This document shows, in pieces, positions 43,051-51,945 of a stretch of DNA of 64,000 bases (positions are counted from its first letter, which is position 1; each line of letters opens with the position of its first letter). The DNA lies in NCBI GenBank assembly GCA_963737425.1, contig CAVTSX010000004.1, positions 186,001 through 250,000 on the forward strand. The letters run 5' to 3'. The notes beneath the pieces are model-generated. The model saw only the letters and a list, made by a program, of their open reading frames with translations. It searched no databases and had not been told where the DNA came from. The position numbers were made by a program, and so were the translations under genes. Origin of the DNA: DASXRA01 sp963737425. Its GTDB lineage: Bacteria; Actinomycetota; Actinomycetes; Mycobacteriales; Jatrophihabitantaceae.

Positions 43051-43722
43051 CTATTGATTCGGGGTCGCTGCCTCGACAGAGTTTTCACGAGCCTCGTCGA
43101 GATAGGCGGCACCGCTGGCGAGCAGCGTCTGGATTGACTGCATGCACCGGTCGAGCACGCGCTCGGGGTCGACCTGATCCGGATCGTCGGGGTCACCGGC
43201 CGCGGCGAGTATCTGGCACGCGTGCCACAGGTTGTCGCAGGCGTGGCCCCACTTCCACAGCTCGTAGGTGAAGTTGTCGACCTGGACCGGCGGGAGGGCC
43301 TCAGAGGGCGTAATCCCGTAGCGCAGTGGATCTTCGGCCGTGTTGCCTGAACCGACCAGTAGCGACCGGATCCGGCAGGCCCGGGCGAACTGGATGACGT
43401 CGGGGTTGTCATGGCTGGTCTCGATGAGCAGATCCAGATGGAGCAGCTCGCGTACGATGGCGCCGGTGCCGCTGATTCCTGCGGCCCGTGCCGCGCCCTC
43501 GACGGCGCCACGCGTCCAGGGCAGCACGTCATCGGGGTCGCTGGGGGCCACGCCGTGGGCAAACGCCCACACTGCGAGTTGCTCATTGCCGCGAAGCTCG
43601 CAGGTTCGCCAACCTACGCGCACCACGTGGAAATCGGGCTCATTTCCGGCGGCGGATCGGCTCGCTCCGAGGTAGTGACCGAGCGGGAAGATCAGCGGAT
43701 CGCTGCTGTGCGAGTCAGTCAT
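43051..43722 (-). CDS. Uncharacterised protein, paralogue B of a tandem pair
   Basis: The 223-residue protein is of unknown function and is clearly related to the product of the gene just upstream. Shared landmarks: PLGHYLGASRS, HVVRVGWRTCEL, QLAVWAFAHGV, a LLHLDLLIE helix, FARACRIRSLLVGSGN, a YELWKWGHACDNLWHACQI block and an AAYLDEAR ending. It is soluble and mostly helical, with no membrane segment or catalytic motif. ATG 43722 overlaps the stop of its paralogue by 8 bases, so the two are translated together. Confidence 0.75.
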   Translation of the reverse strand: MTDSHSSDPLIFPLGHYLGASRSAAGNEPDFHVVRVGWRTCELRGNEQLAVWAFAHGVAPSDPDDVLPWTRGAVEGAARAAGISGTGAIVRELLHLDLLIETSHDNPDVIQFARACRIRSLLVGSGNTAEDPLRYGITPSEALPPVQVDNFTYELWKWGHACDNLWHACQILAAAGDPDDPDQVDPERVLDRCMQSIQTLLASGAAYLDEARENSVEAATPNQ

Positions 43723-44431
43723 CGCCGGCCGCTCGGGTTCCGCCGCGGGCTGCCGTGCCGTCCGGCCAGGCCAGGCGAAAGTACGTGTCGAGGTAGGCGG
43801 CGTGCGGCAAGAGCAGCGCGTGCAGGGTAGGTAGGAAGCCGGTGAGCAGTGCCGCCGGGTCGATCGAGTCCGGTTCGGTGGCCCCGGCCCGGCGGGCGAC
43901 GTCGGCCGCGTTCTCGCAGGTGGCCCAGAGCGTGTCGTCCATCGTCGACCACTGCCAGAGGTCGTATACGGGGTGCGAGACCTGCATAACCGGCTGATGC
44001 AGGAAGCCGATGCCGAACATGTCGGGCTCGTCGCTGCTGTTGCCGAGACCGAGCATGAGCGGGACGAGCCGGTGCGAACGTGCGAACTCGAGTGCCTGCT
44101 CGGTTCCGGGGGTTACCTCGGCGAGTAGGCCCAGGCCGAGTAGCTGGTCGACAAGCCCGGCGCCGCCTGCGACTCGTGCGTCTGTCTCCACCGCCCGTCG
44201 GTTCCAGGCTCGGCCGTCCTCGATCGTGTCGGGCGTGCCGTGTGCGGCAGACCAGACCGCGAACTGATCGTCACTAAGCTCGTGGAACGTCGCTCCACGG
44301 CGCACCTGGTGCGGAGCGCTCGGCCCGCTGATCCGGTAAAGGGCACCGACGGAATGCCCAACCGGCAGGAGAAGAGTGGCGGAGGTCTCGGCGTTCACGG
44401 CGGATGCCGTAGGGATCGTTTCGGTGGGCAC
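43715..44431 (-). CDS. Uncharacterised protein, paralogue A of a tandem pair
   Basis: The 238-residue protein starts at GTG 44431. It shares the whole layout of its downstream paralogue: PVGHSVGALYR, HQVRRGATFHELSDDQFAVW, LLGLGLLAEVTPG, FARSHRLVPLMLGLGNSSD, YDLWQWSTMDDTLWATCEN and AAYLDTYFR. Identity is moderate, indicating an old duplication. The strongly conserved W-rich helix and the GxGN turn suggest a common fold, possibly binding a partner protein. No family name can be given from sequence alone. Confidence 0.75.
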   Translation of the reverse strand: MPTETIPTASAVNAETSATLLLPVGHSVGALYRISGPSAPHQVRRGATFHELSDDQFAVWSAAHGTPDTIEDGRAWNRRAVETDARVAGGAGLVDQLLGLGLLAEVTPGTEQALEFARSHRLVPLMLGLGNSSDEPDMFGIGFLHQPVMQVSHPVYDLWQWSTMDDTLWATCENAADVARRAGATEPDSIDPAALLTGFLPTLHALLLPHAAYLDTYFRLAWPDGTAARGGTRAAGDD

Positions 44432-44561
44432 GAGGTGATCGTAGCGACGGCCGGCGAACCCGGACAGCGCATAATGCTTCGACTCAAGCCTTTTGTGCTC
44501 AACAGCAAGTCAAGACTGTCGCCTTGACGGTCTGGGCGTGAAGCGATGCAGGAGGAGTTCC

Positions 44562-45270
44562 GTGATCACTCGCGAAGAGGCGGCCGAGAGCGCCCCGGCC
44601 GGTCGGTCGCTGCGGCAGTGGTGCACGAGTTCGATCTCGGCTACGTGGTCTGGGCCGAGCCTCCGGCCGACCAGTCGCCGGCCGTCGGTGCCGGGCGGGG
44701 GAGTATCGACCGCGACACCGGCGAGTCGTCGGTGTGGCCGTTGCTGCCCGTCGACCTCGTGATCAAGCAGTACCAACGAACGCCAAGCCGCGCGCGCCCG
44801 CGACAGCAGTGGACGTGGGACCCGGCCGAGCAGGCTCGGTGGGACCTGCGGCACCCGGCCACGCCACCTACATCACCCGTCTTCGGCTTTCAGGTCGCCT
44901 GACCGTGTCGCGCAGCGTGAAGGGCGACCGCGAGCCGCAGCACCATCCGCTCGTTCTCGAGTTCTTCCGCACCGGCTTCGAGCCGGAGTATCGCGAGCGG
45001 GGATACGAGCGCTGCTCCGAGGCCGCCGCGCTGTCTGACGCGCTGTACGCCGAGGACGCCCGGCGCCGGTCGGTCGACGATCCGGTACTGACAATCGACG
45101 AGCCGAACCGGCCTGTTCGCCGACGTTGGCATGGTGACCTATCGCGTGCGCGAGTCGGGCGACTGGTAGCCGGCACGAGCGGACCACCGTGCCTGTCGTG
45201 CGCGATGCTCCTGCGCCATTTCGGCTTGGTCCTGAAGCCGCCGGGGTTCGGTGTCGTGGAGGGGGACTAG
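44562..45270 (+). pseudogene. Decayed YwqJ-like deaminase gene
   Basis: The gene once started at GTG 44562 behind GGAGGAG. Fragments in order but in changing frames read VITREEAAE, HEFDLGYVVWAEPPADQS, GSIDRDTGESSVWPLLPVDL, HATYITRLRLSGRLTVSRSV, PLVLEFFRTGFEPEYRERG, YERCSEAAALSDALYAEDAR, LFADVGMVTYRVRESGDW, and PCLSCAMLLRHFGLVLKP. The CSE and PCxSC motifs are those of YwqJ-type nucleic-acid deaminases found in polymorphic-toxin and immunity contexts. At least four frameshifts separate the pieces, so it is inactive. Its TAG stop abuts an inverted-repeat element. Confidence 0.7.
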
Positions 45271-45429
45271 GGCACGTTGCTAAACCCCACGCTCTGCTGC
45301 GCGTCGCCCAGGCACGCGATCTGCTTCGTTGTCGTCGTCGGCAGTAGCTCCGCTACAGCCCTCCTCCTCCGCCTCGCATCTCGCGCACCTGGCCGCCGCT
45401 CGCGACGAGCAGGGGTTTAGCAACGTGCC
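45271..45429. mobile_element. MITE-like element with 18-bp terminal inverted repeats
   Basis: GGCACGTTGCTAAACCCC (45271-45288) recurs exactly inverted at 45412-45429. The 159-base unit has no coding capacity. A TAG triplet flanks both ends (45268-45270 and 45430-45432), compatible with a 3-base target duplication. This is the structure of a non-autonomous element mobilised by a transposase elsewhere. Confidence 0.65.
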
Positions 45430-45571
45430 TAGGAACGGCCGAGCGGTTTCTTGCGATGTGGCTGTCATCGTGAGGTTCAGGTCGAGAGGGGCGATGGGCA
45501 ACGGAGTCCGGCGTCGCGAGACTGGTAGACGCGCTGTGAACACGGCTTGACCGACCTCAGCGGCAGCTGCA

Positions 45572-47845
45572 TCAGCGTTCGGCCGTGGCTACCTGGCCCA
45601 GCTTGACCCGAACTCGCGCAGCGTAGGACGGATCTATGTCAACCATTGCGGCCGCGGCCTGTGACCAGGCTGCCCGGGCGGCGTCGATGTCGCCCAGGGT
45701 CCAGCACGCGTCGCCCAGGTGGTCCAGCAGCTCAGCATGAAGCCCGTAGTCGCCGGTTTCGCGATTCAGGTCGATGGCGCGTTGATAGCAGGCGATTGCT
45801 TGCGGGACTTGACCGAGGTGATGGTATGCGTTACCGAGGCTGTCCAATGTGTAGGTCTCACCGGCAGTGTCGTTGATCTCGCGGTTCAGGTCGAGCGCCC
45901 GTTGGCAGTACTGCAGCTCCTTCTCGTGCTCACCGAGCATCCCGTGGTTCCAGCCGATGTTGTTGAGCGCTCGCGCCTGGCCCAGCTGGTCGCCGGCCCG
46001 CTGGAACAGCTCGACCGCCTCGTGTCCTTCCCCCGCCGCGGCGCGGTAGTCGCCCAGGCGCTGGAACTGACTACAGATGCCGGTCAGGGCTAGTGCCTTT
46101 CCCACGAGATCACCGAGCTCGCCGAACAGGTCACTGGCTGCCCGTAGATGCGTCAGTGCCTGCTCGGGCCGATCAAGTCGGGTGTGGGCCATGCCCACGG
46201 CACGGTGGGCTGCGGCGAGCCCGGCCCGATCGCCGAGCCGTTCGGCAGCCGCGAGGGCGGTCAGGTGGCTGGACAACAGATCCTGCCAATCCCCGCGGAG
46301 GTGCAGGAAGTAGCGGATCGCATAGGCCGACTGCACCGCGGCGGCATCGTAACCACGCGCGGCGGCGAGATGTATGCAGGCGAGCAGGACCTGCTCCTCG
46401 GCGGTAAACCAGTCGATGGCGGCCGCACGATCGGCCAGATCCTCCGGCCGCACGCCCGAGGCAGGCGCGTCAACCGCGATCGGGCGCCAGTACTGGTTGG
46501 CCAGCCGGTCGGCCGCGCAGGCCGTGTGCAGGTAGTGATCCAGCATCCGGCGCATGGCTGCATCGCGTTCCGGATCGGACTCGAGTAGCTGATTGGCGTA
46601 GGCGTGCAGCAGGTCGTGGAAGCTGAACCGGCCTGGCGCATGCTCGATCAACAAATGCGCACCACGCAACTCAGCCATCAGCCCGTTTGCCTCCTCGCGG
46701 GAAACGCCGGCCAGGCTGGCCGCCGCCGCCACCGAGACGTCCGGGCCAGGATGAATACCGAGCAACCGGAACAGCCGCGCCCCGGCCGAGCTGACCTGCT
46801 GAAACGACCAGGAAAACACTGTCGGCACACTGGCCGAGGGATCCCCGGCATCCAACCCAGACAGCCGAGAGCGAGCGTCCCGCAACGCCGCAGCCAACGA
46901 TGCCAGCGAAAATTCCGGCCGCATCGCGGCACGCGCGGCGACGACGGCGAGGGCCAACGGCAGCCGGTCGCACACCGCGATCAGCTCCGCTACCGCATCA
47001 GGCTCGGACGTGATCCGTTCCGGCCCGAGCCGGCGGGCCAGGACTTCCCGCGACTCCTCCTCAGTCAGGACATCGAGCGAGAGCAGCCGAGTTCCGTCAG
47101 CGACCAGCCCACCCAGCGTGTTTCGGCTGGTTACCAGCACCAGACAGCCCGGACTACCCGGCAGCAGCGGGCGCACCTGCGCCGCATCCCGCGCATTGTC
47201 CAGAACGATCAACAAACGCTTACCGGCCAGCACGGTCCGGTACAGGCTCGCCGCAGCGTCGACCTCGGTCGGTATCTGCTCAGCCGGGACTCTGAACGCT
47301 CCCAAGAATCCGCGAATGGCCTGCTCCGGCGGTATCGGCGACCCCGACGGATCAAACCCACGCAGGTTCACGTACAGCTGACCGCCCGGAAACCGCTCAG
47401 CAACCCGATGCGCCCAATGCACGGCAAGCGCCGTCTTGCCGACACCTGCCATACCACCGATCGCCGAGATCATCACGACCCCAGCGGTCTCGTCGAGCAA
47501 CCGGTCGAGCGCTTCCGCTTCGTCAGAGCGACCAACGAAATGCGACAAGGCTGCCGGCAACTGCCGCGGAGCATCGGGTCGGGCGAACGTAACGCCCGTC
47601 GTCGCCTTGCCTCGCGCAGCGCGCAAGAGTTCTGCGGACGCCTGATCGTCCAAGCCGAGCCCCCGCGCCACCGACTCCACCGTCCCGCGGTACGGCCGGC
47701 GCGTCCGACCTCGCTCCAGATCGCTGATCGCCCGCACGCTCATGCCCGACCGCTCGGCCAGTTCCTCCTGCGTCAGCGCAACTGCCTCGCGATGCCGGCG
47801 CAACAACCCACCGAATGTCGAGCCGCTTCGCGCGGATCCACCCAT
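45572..47845 (-). CDS. XRE-NB-ARC-TPR regulator (STAND NTPase)
   Basis: From ATG 47845 the product is 757 residues. Domains in order: an XRE helix-turn-helix (about 12-65, LTQEELAERSGMSVRAISDL), an NB-ARC NTPase with P-loop GGMAGVGKTALA (131-142), Walker B KRLLIVLDNARD and a GLPLA-like CDRLPLALAVVA, a winged helix, and C-terminal tetratricopeptide repeats (about 560-745, with QALTHLRAASDLFGELGD, ALNNIGWNHGMLGEHEK, DSLGNAYHHLGQVPQAI). This is the AfsR-like STAND regulator class without the SARP activation domain. It likely oligomerises upon ligand sensing by the TPRs. The frame is open 23 codons further upstream, so a longer N-terminus is possible. Confidence 0.9.
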   Translation of the reverse strand: MGGSARSGSTFGGLLRRHREAVALTQEELAERSGMSVRAISDLERGRTRRPYRGTVESVARGLGLDDQASAELLRAARGKATTGVTFARPDAPRQLPAALSHFVGRSDEAEALDRLLDETAGVVMISAIGGMAGVGKTALAVHWAHRVAERFPGGQLYVNLRGFDPSGSPIPPEQAIRGFLGAFRVPAEQIPTEVDAAASLYRTVLAGKRLLIVLDNARDAAQVRPLLPGSPGCLVLVTSRNTLGGLVADGTRLLSLDVLTEEESREVLARRLGPERITSEPDAVAELIAVCDRLPLALAVVAARAAMRPEFSLASLAAALRDARSRLSGLDAGDPSASVPTVFSWSFQQVSSAGARLFRLLGIHPGPDVSVAAAASLAGVSREEANGLMAELRGAHLLIEHAPGRFSFHDLLHAYANQLLESDPERDAAMRRMLDHYLHTACAADRLANQYWRPIAVDAPASGVRPEDLADRAAAIDWFTAEEQVLLACIHLAAARGYDAAAVQSAYAIRYFLHLRGDWQDLLSSHLTALAAAERLGDRAGLAAAHRAVGMAHTRLDRPEQALTHLRAASDLFGELGDLVGKALALTGICSQFQRLGDYRAAAGEGHEAVELFQRAGDQLGQARALNNIGWNHGMLGEHEKELQYCQRALDLNREINDTAGETYTLDSLGNAYHHLGQVPQAIACYQRAIDLNRETGDYGLHAELLDHLGDACWTLGDIDAARAAWSQAAAAMVDIDPSYAARVRVKLGQVATAER

Positions 47846-48016
47846 CACGGCCCCTGACGGCGTCCTCGACCGACCAAGTCCCCGCCGGCGAATTTTCGGC
47901 AACTCTACCGGCAACTCTGCCGGTCAGTTCTCATGGGCATTTCCCGGCGGAGCCCACACGCTGATCCCGAAAGACCAGACGATACGTCCGGCTGATGTCG
48001 AGGAGATGGATCCGGT

Positions 48017-48676
48017 ATGAAGCTGGCGATCATCGGGGTGGGGAGTCTGGGGTGTGCGCTCGGCAAGCGCCTGGCTTCTGTCGGCTACGAGATCATCTAT
48101 GCCCAGGGGCCTGCTGCTCGATCCGCCGCGTTCGCGCACTCGCGCGCGCGGGCGGCGGCCAGTATCGACGCGGTCCGCGATGCCGATGTGACGATCCTTG
48201 CGGTTCCCTTCCACGCCGTTGCCGGCGCGCTTGCCGATTGCGGAAACTTGGACGGAAAGCTGATCTGGAGTTGCGTACTCGCCTTGAAGCCGGACCGGAG
48301 TGGCTTGGCGGTCGGGTTCGATGAGAGTGCCGCAGAAATCGTCGCGCGGCTCGCTGCCGGCGCGCGCGTCGTAGCGGCATTGCCACCGTGCGCAGAGGTC
48401 GTCTCCTCCGGCGCCGATCTGTTCGGCGGAGTGCGGCCGACGACGTGGATGTGCGGTGGTGACCGTCAGGGCAAGGCGCTCATCGGCGAGCTGCTTCAGG
48501 CTCTCGGTACCGACCCGGTAGATGCAGGCGGCTTGGAGGCCGCGCGTCTCATTGAGCCGGCGATGGCGCTTGTCGCACGGCAGGCCCATAGCGTCGAACC
48601 ACCCCGTATGCTCGCGCTGCGCATGATCGAGCAGGGGTGGGAGCAGTTAGATCAATGCCTTGAGCTTCCCGCCTGA
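48017..48676 (+). CDS. F420-dependent NADP reductase-like protein
   Basis: The 219-residue protein has an N-terminal Rossmann fold with the dinucleotide motif IIGVGSLGCALGKRL (residues 5-19) and the layout of the F420-dependent NADP oxidoreductase family: ADVTILAVPFHAVAGAL, then KLIWSCVLALKPD, and an LGTDPVDAGGLEAARLIEP segment typical near the C-terminus. These proteins transfer hydride between F420H2 and NADP, or act as related small reductases. It starts at ATG 48017 and stands alone between the STAND regulator and a gene-poor stretch; nothing nearby gives a pathway. Confidence 0.82.
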   Translation: MKLAIIGVGSLGCALGKRLASVGYEIIYAQGPAARSAAFAHSRARAAASIDAVRDADVTILAVPFHAVAGALADCGNLDGKLIWSCVLALKPDRSGLAVGFDESAAEIVARLAAGARVVAALPPCAEVVSSGADLFGGVRPTTWMCGGDRQGKALIGELLQALGTDPVDAGGLEAARLIEPAMALVARQAHSVEPPRMLALRMIEQGWEQLDQCLELPA

Positions 48677-49537
48677 TGGTTGTGTAGCCCCGAAGACGTG
48701 CGCCGGTAGTTGGCCCTGACCGGGTGAGAACGGCGATTCGAGAGTCCCTGATTCTGAACTCGGCCATTCGAGCGTTTCGCAATCAACGATGTTGGTGCTG
48801 CTGAGATTTCGAATGAGTTTCTCGGCGACGATGGCTGCATCCACCGTAGTGGCGGCAATCGCTGTGGTGCCGACGATGTAGAAACTGCGGTTCGGGGTGC
48901 CGACGCGGATGGCGTGGTTCGGACTGAAGGAGGACCTGGCTTAGGGATATCGGAAGCCGGAGCCATCCTGTGGTGACGCTGAGTCGGCCGTCAGTGTCAC
49001 CGCCTGTGCCGCGGCCGGAAGCGTCGGCAGCAGTTCGCCGGAACCGGATCGCATGCTGCATTCCGTCACATGCCTGAATGCGTCTCTGTTAATCCCTCGG
49101 TGGGCCATCAATGACGTCGATGATGACGACGACGTACCCGGTGATCCGTGGAGATTCCCATGGCGTCTTCAGTCAGGCCCGGTGGTCGTTCAGCAGGTAA
49201 TCGGACTCGACCAGTCGTTCCCCACGTCGTAGGCAGCCGCCGACTCAGCCGACTACCAGGCGGGTCGGCCTGCTCGCGCTTAGCGGGGCAGATGTCGGGC
49301 GACAGCCCGGCCTCTCGAACTCGCTCAACCTTGCCCACCAGTTGGGACATCAGGTCTTTCACAGCCTGCGGGGAAGCGTCGTGCTCGCCCGCTCGCCGAT
49401 GGCTTGGGACCACTGGGCGCTCCGGCCGCCGATTGGCGAATGCCGGTCGTCTCTCGTTTGCCGAACGTTTAAAGAATGTCGGCGTATGCGTTGGTTGCTG
49501 TCCCTAGGTTCCTCTTCGTTTGTGCGAAGAAGGGGCC
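48677..49537. other. Gene-poor stretch
   Basis: About 860 bases without a convincing gene. Short frames on both strands lack ribosome-binding sites and recognisable motifs, and base composition drifts from the codon pattern of the flanking genes. It may hold eroded sequence; I see no repeat, RNA or regulatory structure that I can support. Confidence 0.5.
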
Positions 49538-49780
49538 ATGGACACACGGCTTGCAATCCAGGCTCGGGGGATCACCGAGTCATTCGGCGATGTCGTCGCA
49601 CTCGACCTCGTGGCGACCTTGCGCACGGGCAGATCCACGGGTTTGGTCGGGCCGAACGGCGCAGGGAAGACGACCTTGCTCGGGCCGCTGCTGGGTCTGG
49701 CTGTCGCTGACGCCGGCAGCGTCGAGATCCTGGGACGCTGGCCGGGCGGGCGCTCGCCGTTCCCGATGGTGTCGCGGGGA
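49538..49780 (+). pseudogene. Truncated ABC transporter ATPase
   Basis: ATG 49538 behind AGAAGGGG starts an ABC ATPase N-terminus: RGITESFGDVVALDLVATL, GLVGPNGAGKTTLLGPLLGL (Walker A) and DAGSVEILGRW. After about 75 residues the frame shifts (ALAVPDGVAG continues in another frame) and homology stops. Signature motif, Walker B and H-loop are missing, so the gene is a relic. The following intact type VII substrate gene begins 66 bases later, indicating a recombination junction. Confidence 0.75.
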
Positions 49781-49845
49781 TGTCCACTCCTTCCAATCTC
49801 TGCAAAATCTACCGAAATACTAGAGTTACCGGTGGGGAGGTCTGC

Positions 49846-51690
49846 GTGCCACAGAAGTGCTTCTACGTCGACACGGGGACAGTGGATTCCGGGAGTCGAG
49901 CCCTGGCGGGCGCTGCAGATGCGTTCGACCGTGCCGTGGGAACGTTTCAGGCTGGGGCCGCGCGTCCCGATGCCGGTAGCGCCTTCGGCGAATTGAGCGC
50001 CATGACCGAGGCTGGACGTCATTACCTGGAGATGGCGACGGCGACAGTGACCACCTTGCGCGAGGCACACGGGGCTCTCGGTCACGACGCGTCGCGCTTG
50101 AGCGCGACCGGACTGATGTATGAGCAGGCCGATGATGCCGTCGCGGCGTTCAGCGGCGTCGGGGGCGTTTCGGGTGGGCCGCGGATCGTCGCGGTGAACT
50201 TCGCTGATCTCCGCGACGCCCGCGACGACGCGGCCCGCTTGGCGCGCAATTTCGCCCACGAGATCGCGTCGATCGCCGTGCTCGACGCCCGGTTGTCGAA
50301 GGATTGGAAAGGGGCGGCGGCGAGCGCATTCCAGGACCGGATCGCGCAGTGCCAACGTCAAGCCTGCGCTGCGTTGACCGACATTGTCGCCTACCACCGG
50401 TTCCTCGAGGGCGCGCTGGACGTCTACGAGGCCAGTGAGCAAGATGCGGCCGAGCACTGGCCGATCATCCCCGACCCAGCTCCGCTGCCAGCGCCGGACG
50501 ACCACGCCGAGTCAGTCCCCGTGGTCGGTTGGGAAGCTGCAGGCACCGACATCGCCCGCGCCGTACTGTTCATCTTCGGACTGCCCTGGCCGGGTGGGGT
50601 CCCGGTAGAACTGCGTGATCTCGCCAGTTGCTGGCGTGCGATGGCCGATGCTGCGGACGAGATGCTGGAAGGCCTCAACGCTTCAGCCTCAACCGTAGCC
50701 GGCGCGTGGCGCGGAAGGGCTGCGGTGGCCTTCGGCGAGCACGTTCGGGCCCAGCACGCACACCTGGCGCAGGCGCCGGCCAGGCTGCGCGCGGTGGCGT
50801 TCGCGCTCGAGCAGTACGCGGCAGAGGTCGAACAGATAGTCGGGACGATCGTCGTGATCGCCGCCGAGATCGCCGTTATGGTCTTCGCGGGTCAGTTGCT
50901 GGGATTCGCCACCGGATTCGTGTCGGATCTGATCACCAGTGGTGCGGTCGCGGCGCGAGTCGCTCGCATTACCGCTTGCTTGACCCGGCTGACCGAGTCG
51001 GCCGGACGCCTAGCCCACCTGCTGCGATCGACTATCCACACGATCGAACTGCTGCGGGCCATTCTGGCGACGTTGGCCGAAGAGGCGCGCGTCGAGCTGT
51101 CGATGTCCAGGGTCGGCGAGGCCGCGAGATCGCTCGACGCGATCGCGACTCGGATTGGCGGAGCGGAGTACCGCACGGTCGCAACGGAGATGGCACGAGA
51201 ATGGCGGATCGACTTCGCCGCGACCGCCGCACAGCAATTGATCGTCAACGGGCACCTTGATCCCGGAAACGTCATACTCAACGCCACCGTTAGTGCGGTG
51301 GGGCGCGGAGGCCAGACCCGTTGGGAGGGCGTCAGCGCACTGCTGCGAAGCTGGCGCCAGAACCGGCCGCTGGTCTACGCCGGGGTGAGTGGTGCCATCA
51401 TGAACGACCTCAACGGTGCCGTGGTCGACCCGCTATCGGGAAAGGACGCCGGGGAAACCGCGCTGGATCTCGCCGTTCGTCCCGCGTACAGCGGGCCCCG
51501 CGGTGTACTCAACAACCACGCCACGTTGGGTCCTCGCCGGCGCGGCGTCCCACCCTCCCAGACCAGCGTCGAGCAGACCACGCTCAAGGTTGCCGACAAG
51601 GTCAGCCGAGCACTGACCGAGACGCAGATCGAGGCAACACACGGCTACGCCTCAGAACCCGACTCCGCCATCCCCGCTGTTCCCGACTAA
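49846..51690 (+). CDS. Multi-module WXG-type type VII secretion substrate
   Basis: The 614-residue protein starts at GTG 49846 behind GGTGGGGAGG. It has an N-terminal EspC/WXG100-like helical module (about 1-105, VDTGTVDSGSRALAGAADAF, FGELSAM), a second module with DWKGAAASAFQDRI (about 155) and a third with AWRGRAAVAFGEHV (about 285). YxxxD/E-type export signals follow helices: MYEQAD (about 88) and VYEASE (about 198). A hydrophobic stretch (about 325-365, IVGTIVVIAAEIAVMVFAGQ) and a 250-residue C-terminal region without known toxin motif complete it. It is probably secreted by the adjacent type VII system; whether the C-terminus is a toxin is unknown, and no immunity gene is obvious. Confidence 0.75.
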   Translation: MPQKCFYVDTGTVDSGSRALAGAADAFDRAVGTFQAGAARPDAGSAFGELSAMTEAGRHYLEMATATVTTLREAHGALGHDASRLSATGLMYEQADDAVAAFSGVGGVSGGPRIVAVNFADLRDARDDAARLARNFAHEIASIAVLDARLSKDWKGAAASAFQDRIAQCQRQACAALTDIVAYHRFLEGALDVYEASEQDAAEHWPIIPDPAPLPAPDDHAESVPVVGWEAAGTDIARAVLFIFGLPWPGGVPVELRDLASCWRAMADAADEMLEGLNASASTVAGAWRGRAAVAFGEHVRAQHAHLAQAPARLRAVAFALEQYAAEVEQIVGTIVVIAAEIAVMVFAGQLLGFATGFVSDLITSGAVAARVARITACLTRLTESAGRLAHLLRSTIHTIELLRAILATLAEEARVELSMSRVGEAARSLDAIATRIGGAEYRTVATEMAREWRIDFAATAAQQLIVNGHLDPGNVILNATVSAVGRGGQTRWEGVSALLRSWRQNRPLVYAGVSGAIMNDLNGAVVDPLSGKDAGETALDLAVRPAYSGPRGVLNNHATLGPRRRGVPPSQTSVEQTTLKVADKVSRALTETQIEATHGYASEPDSAIPAVPD

Positions 51691-51713
51691 GGCCGCGGGT
51701 CGGCGGGTACGTG

Positions 51714-51745
51714 ATCGCACAGGTCGGGAATCGCACAGGTCGGGA
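51714..51745. repeat. Perfect 16-bp tandem repeat
   Basis: ATCGCACAGGTCGGGA is present twice head to tail (51714-51729, 51730-51745) just after the WXG-type gene. The rest of 51691-51945 has no supported gene; a frame reading HHEISHE, an in-frame TAG and RAHTLITGRPINDTTRGVIN suggests an unidentified relic. Confidence 0.6.
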
Positions 51746-51945
51746 CAGGACATGCCGCGCACGTTCACGAGCCCGCCCAACGATGGCACCTGACGATTCA
51801 TCACGAGATCAGCCACGAGTAGGCGTTGACCCGCATCCGGGCCCATACCCTGATCACGGGACGGCCCATCAACGACACCACCCGCGGCGTCATCAACCAC
51901 ACGGGCCGGCTGAAATAGCCGATCCGCGGGGTCGGGGGATCCCCG

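Noticed and set aside
46604..47857. 417-codon plus-strand frame opposite the STAND regulator
   Set aside because: Gln/Arg-rich shadow; the minus strand has intact HTH, P-loop and TPR motifs.
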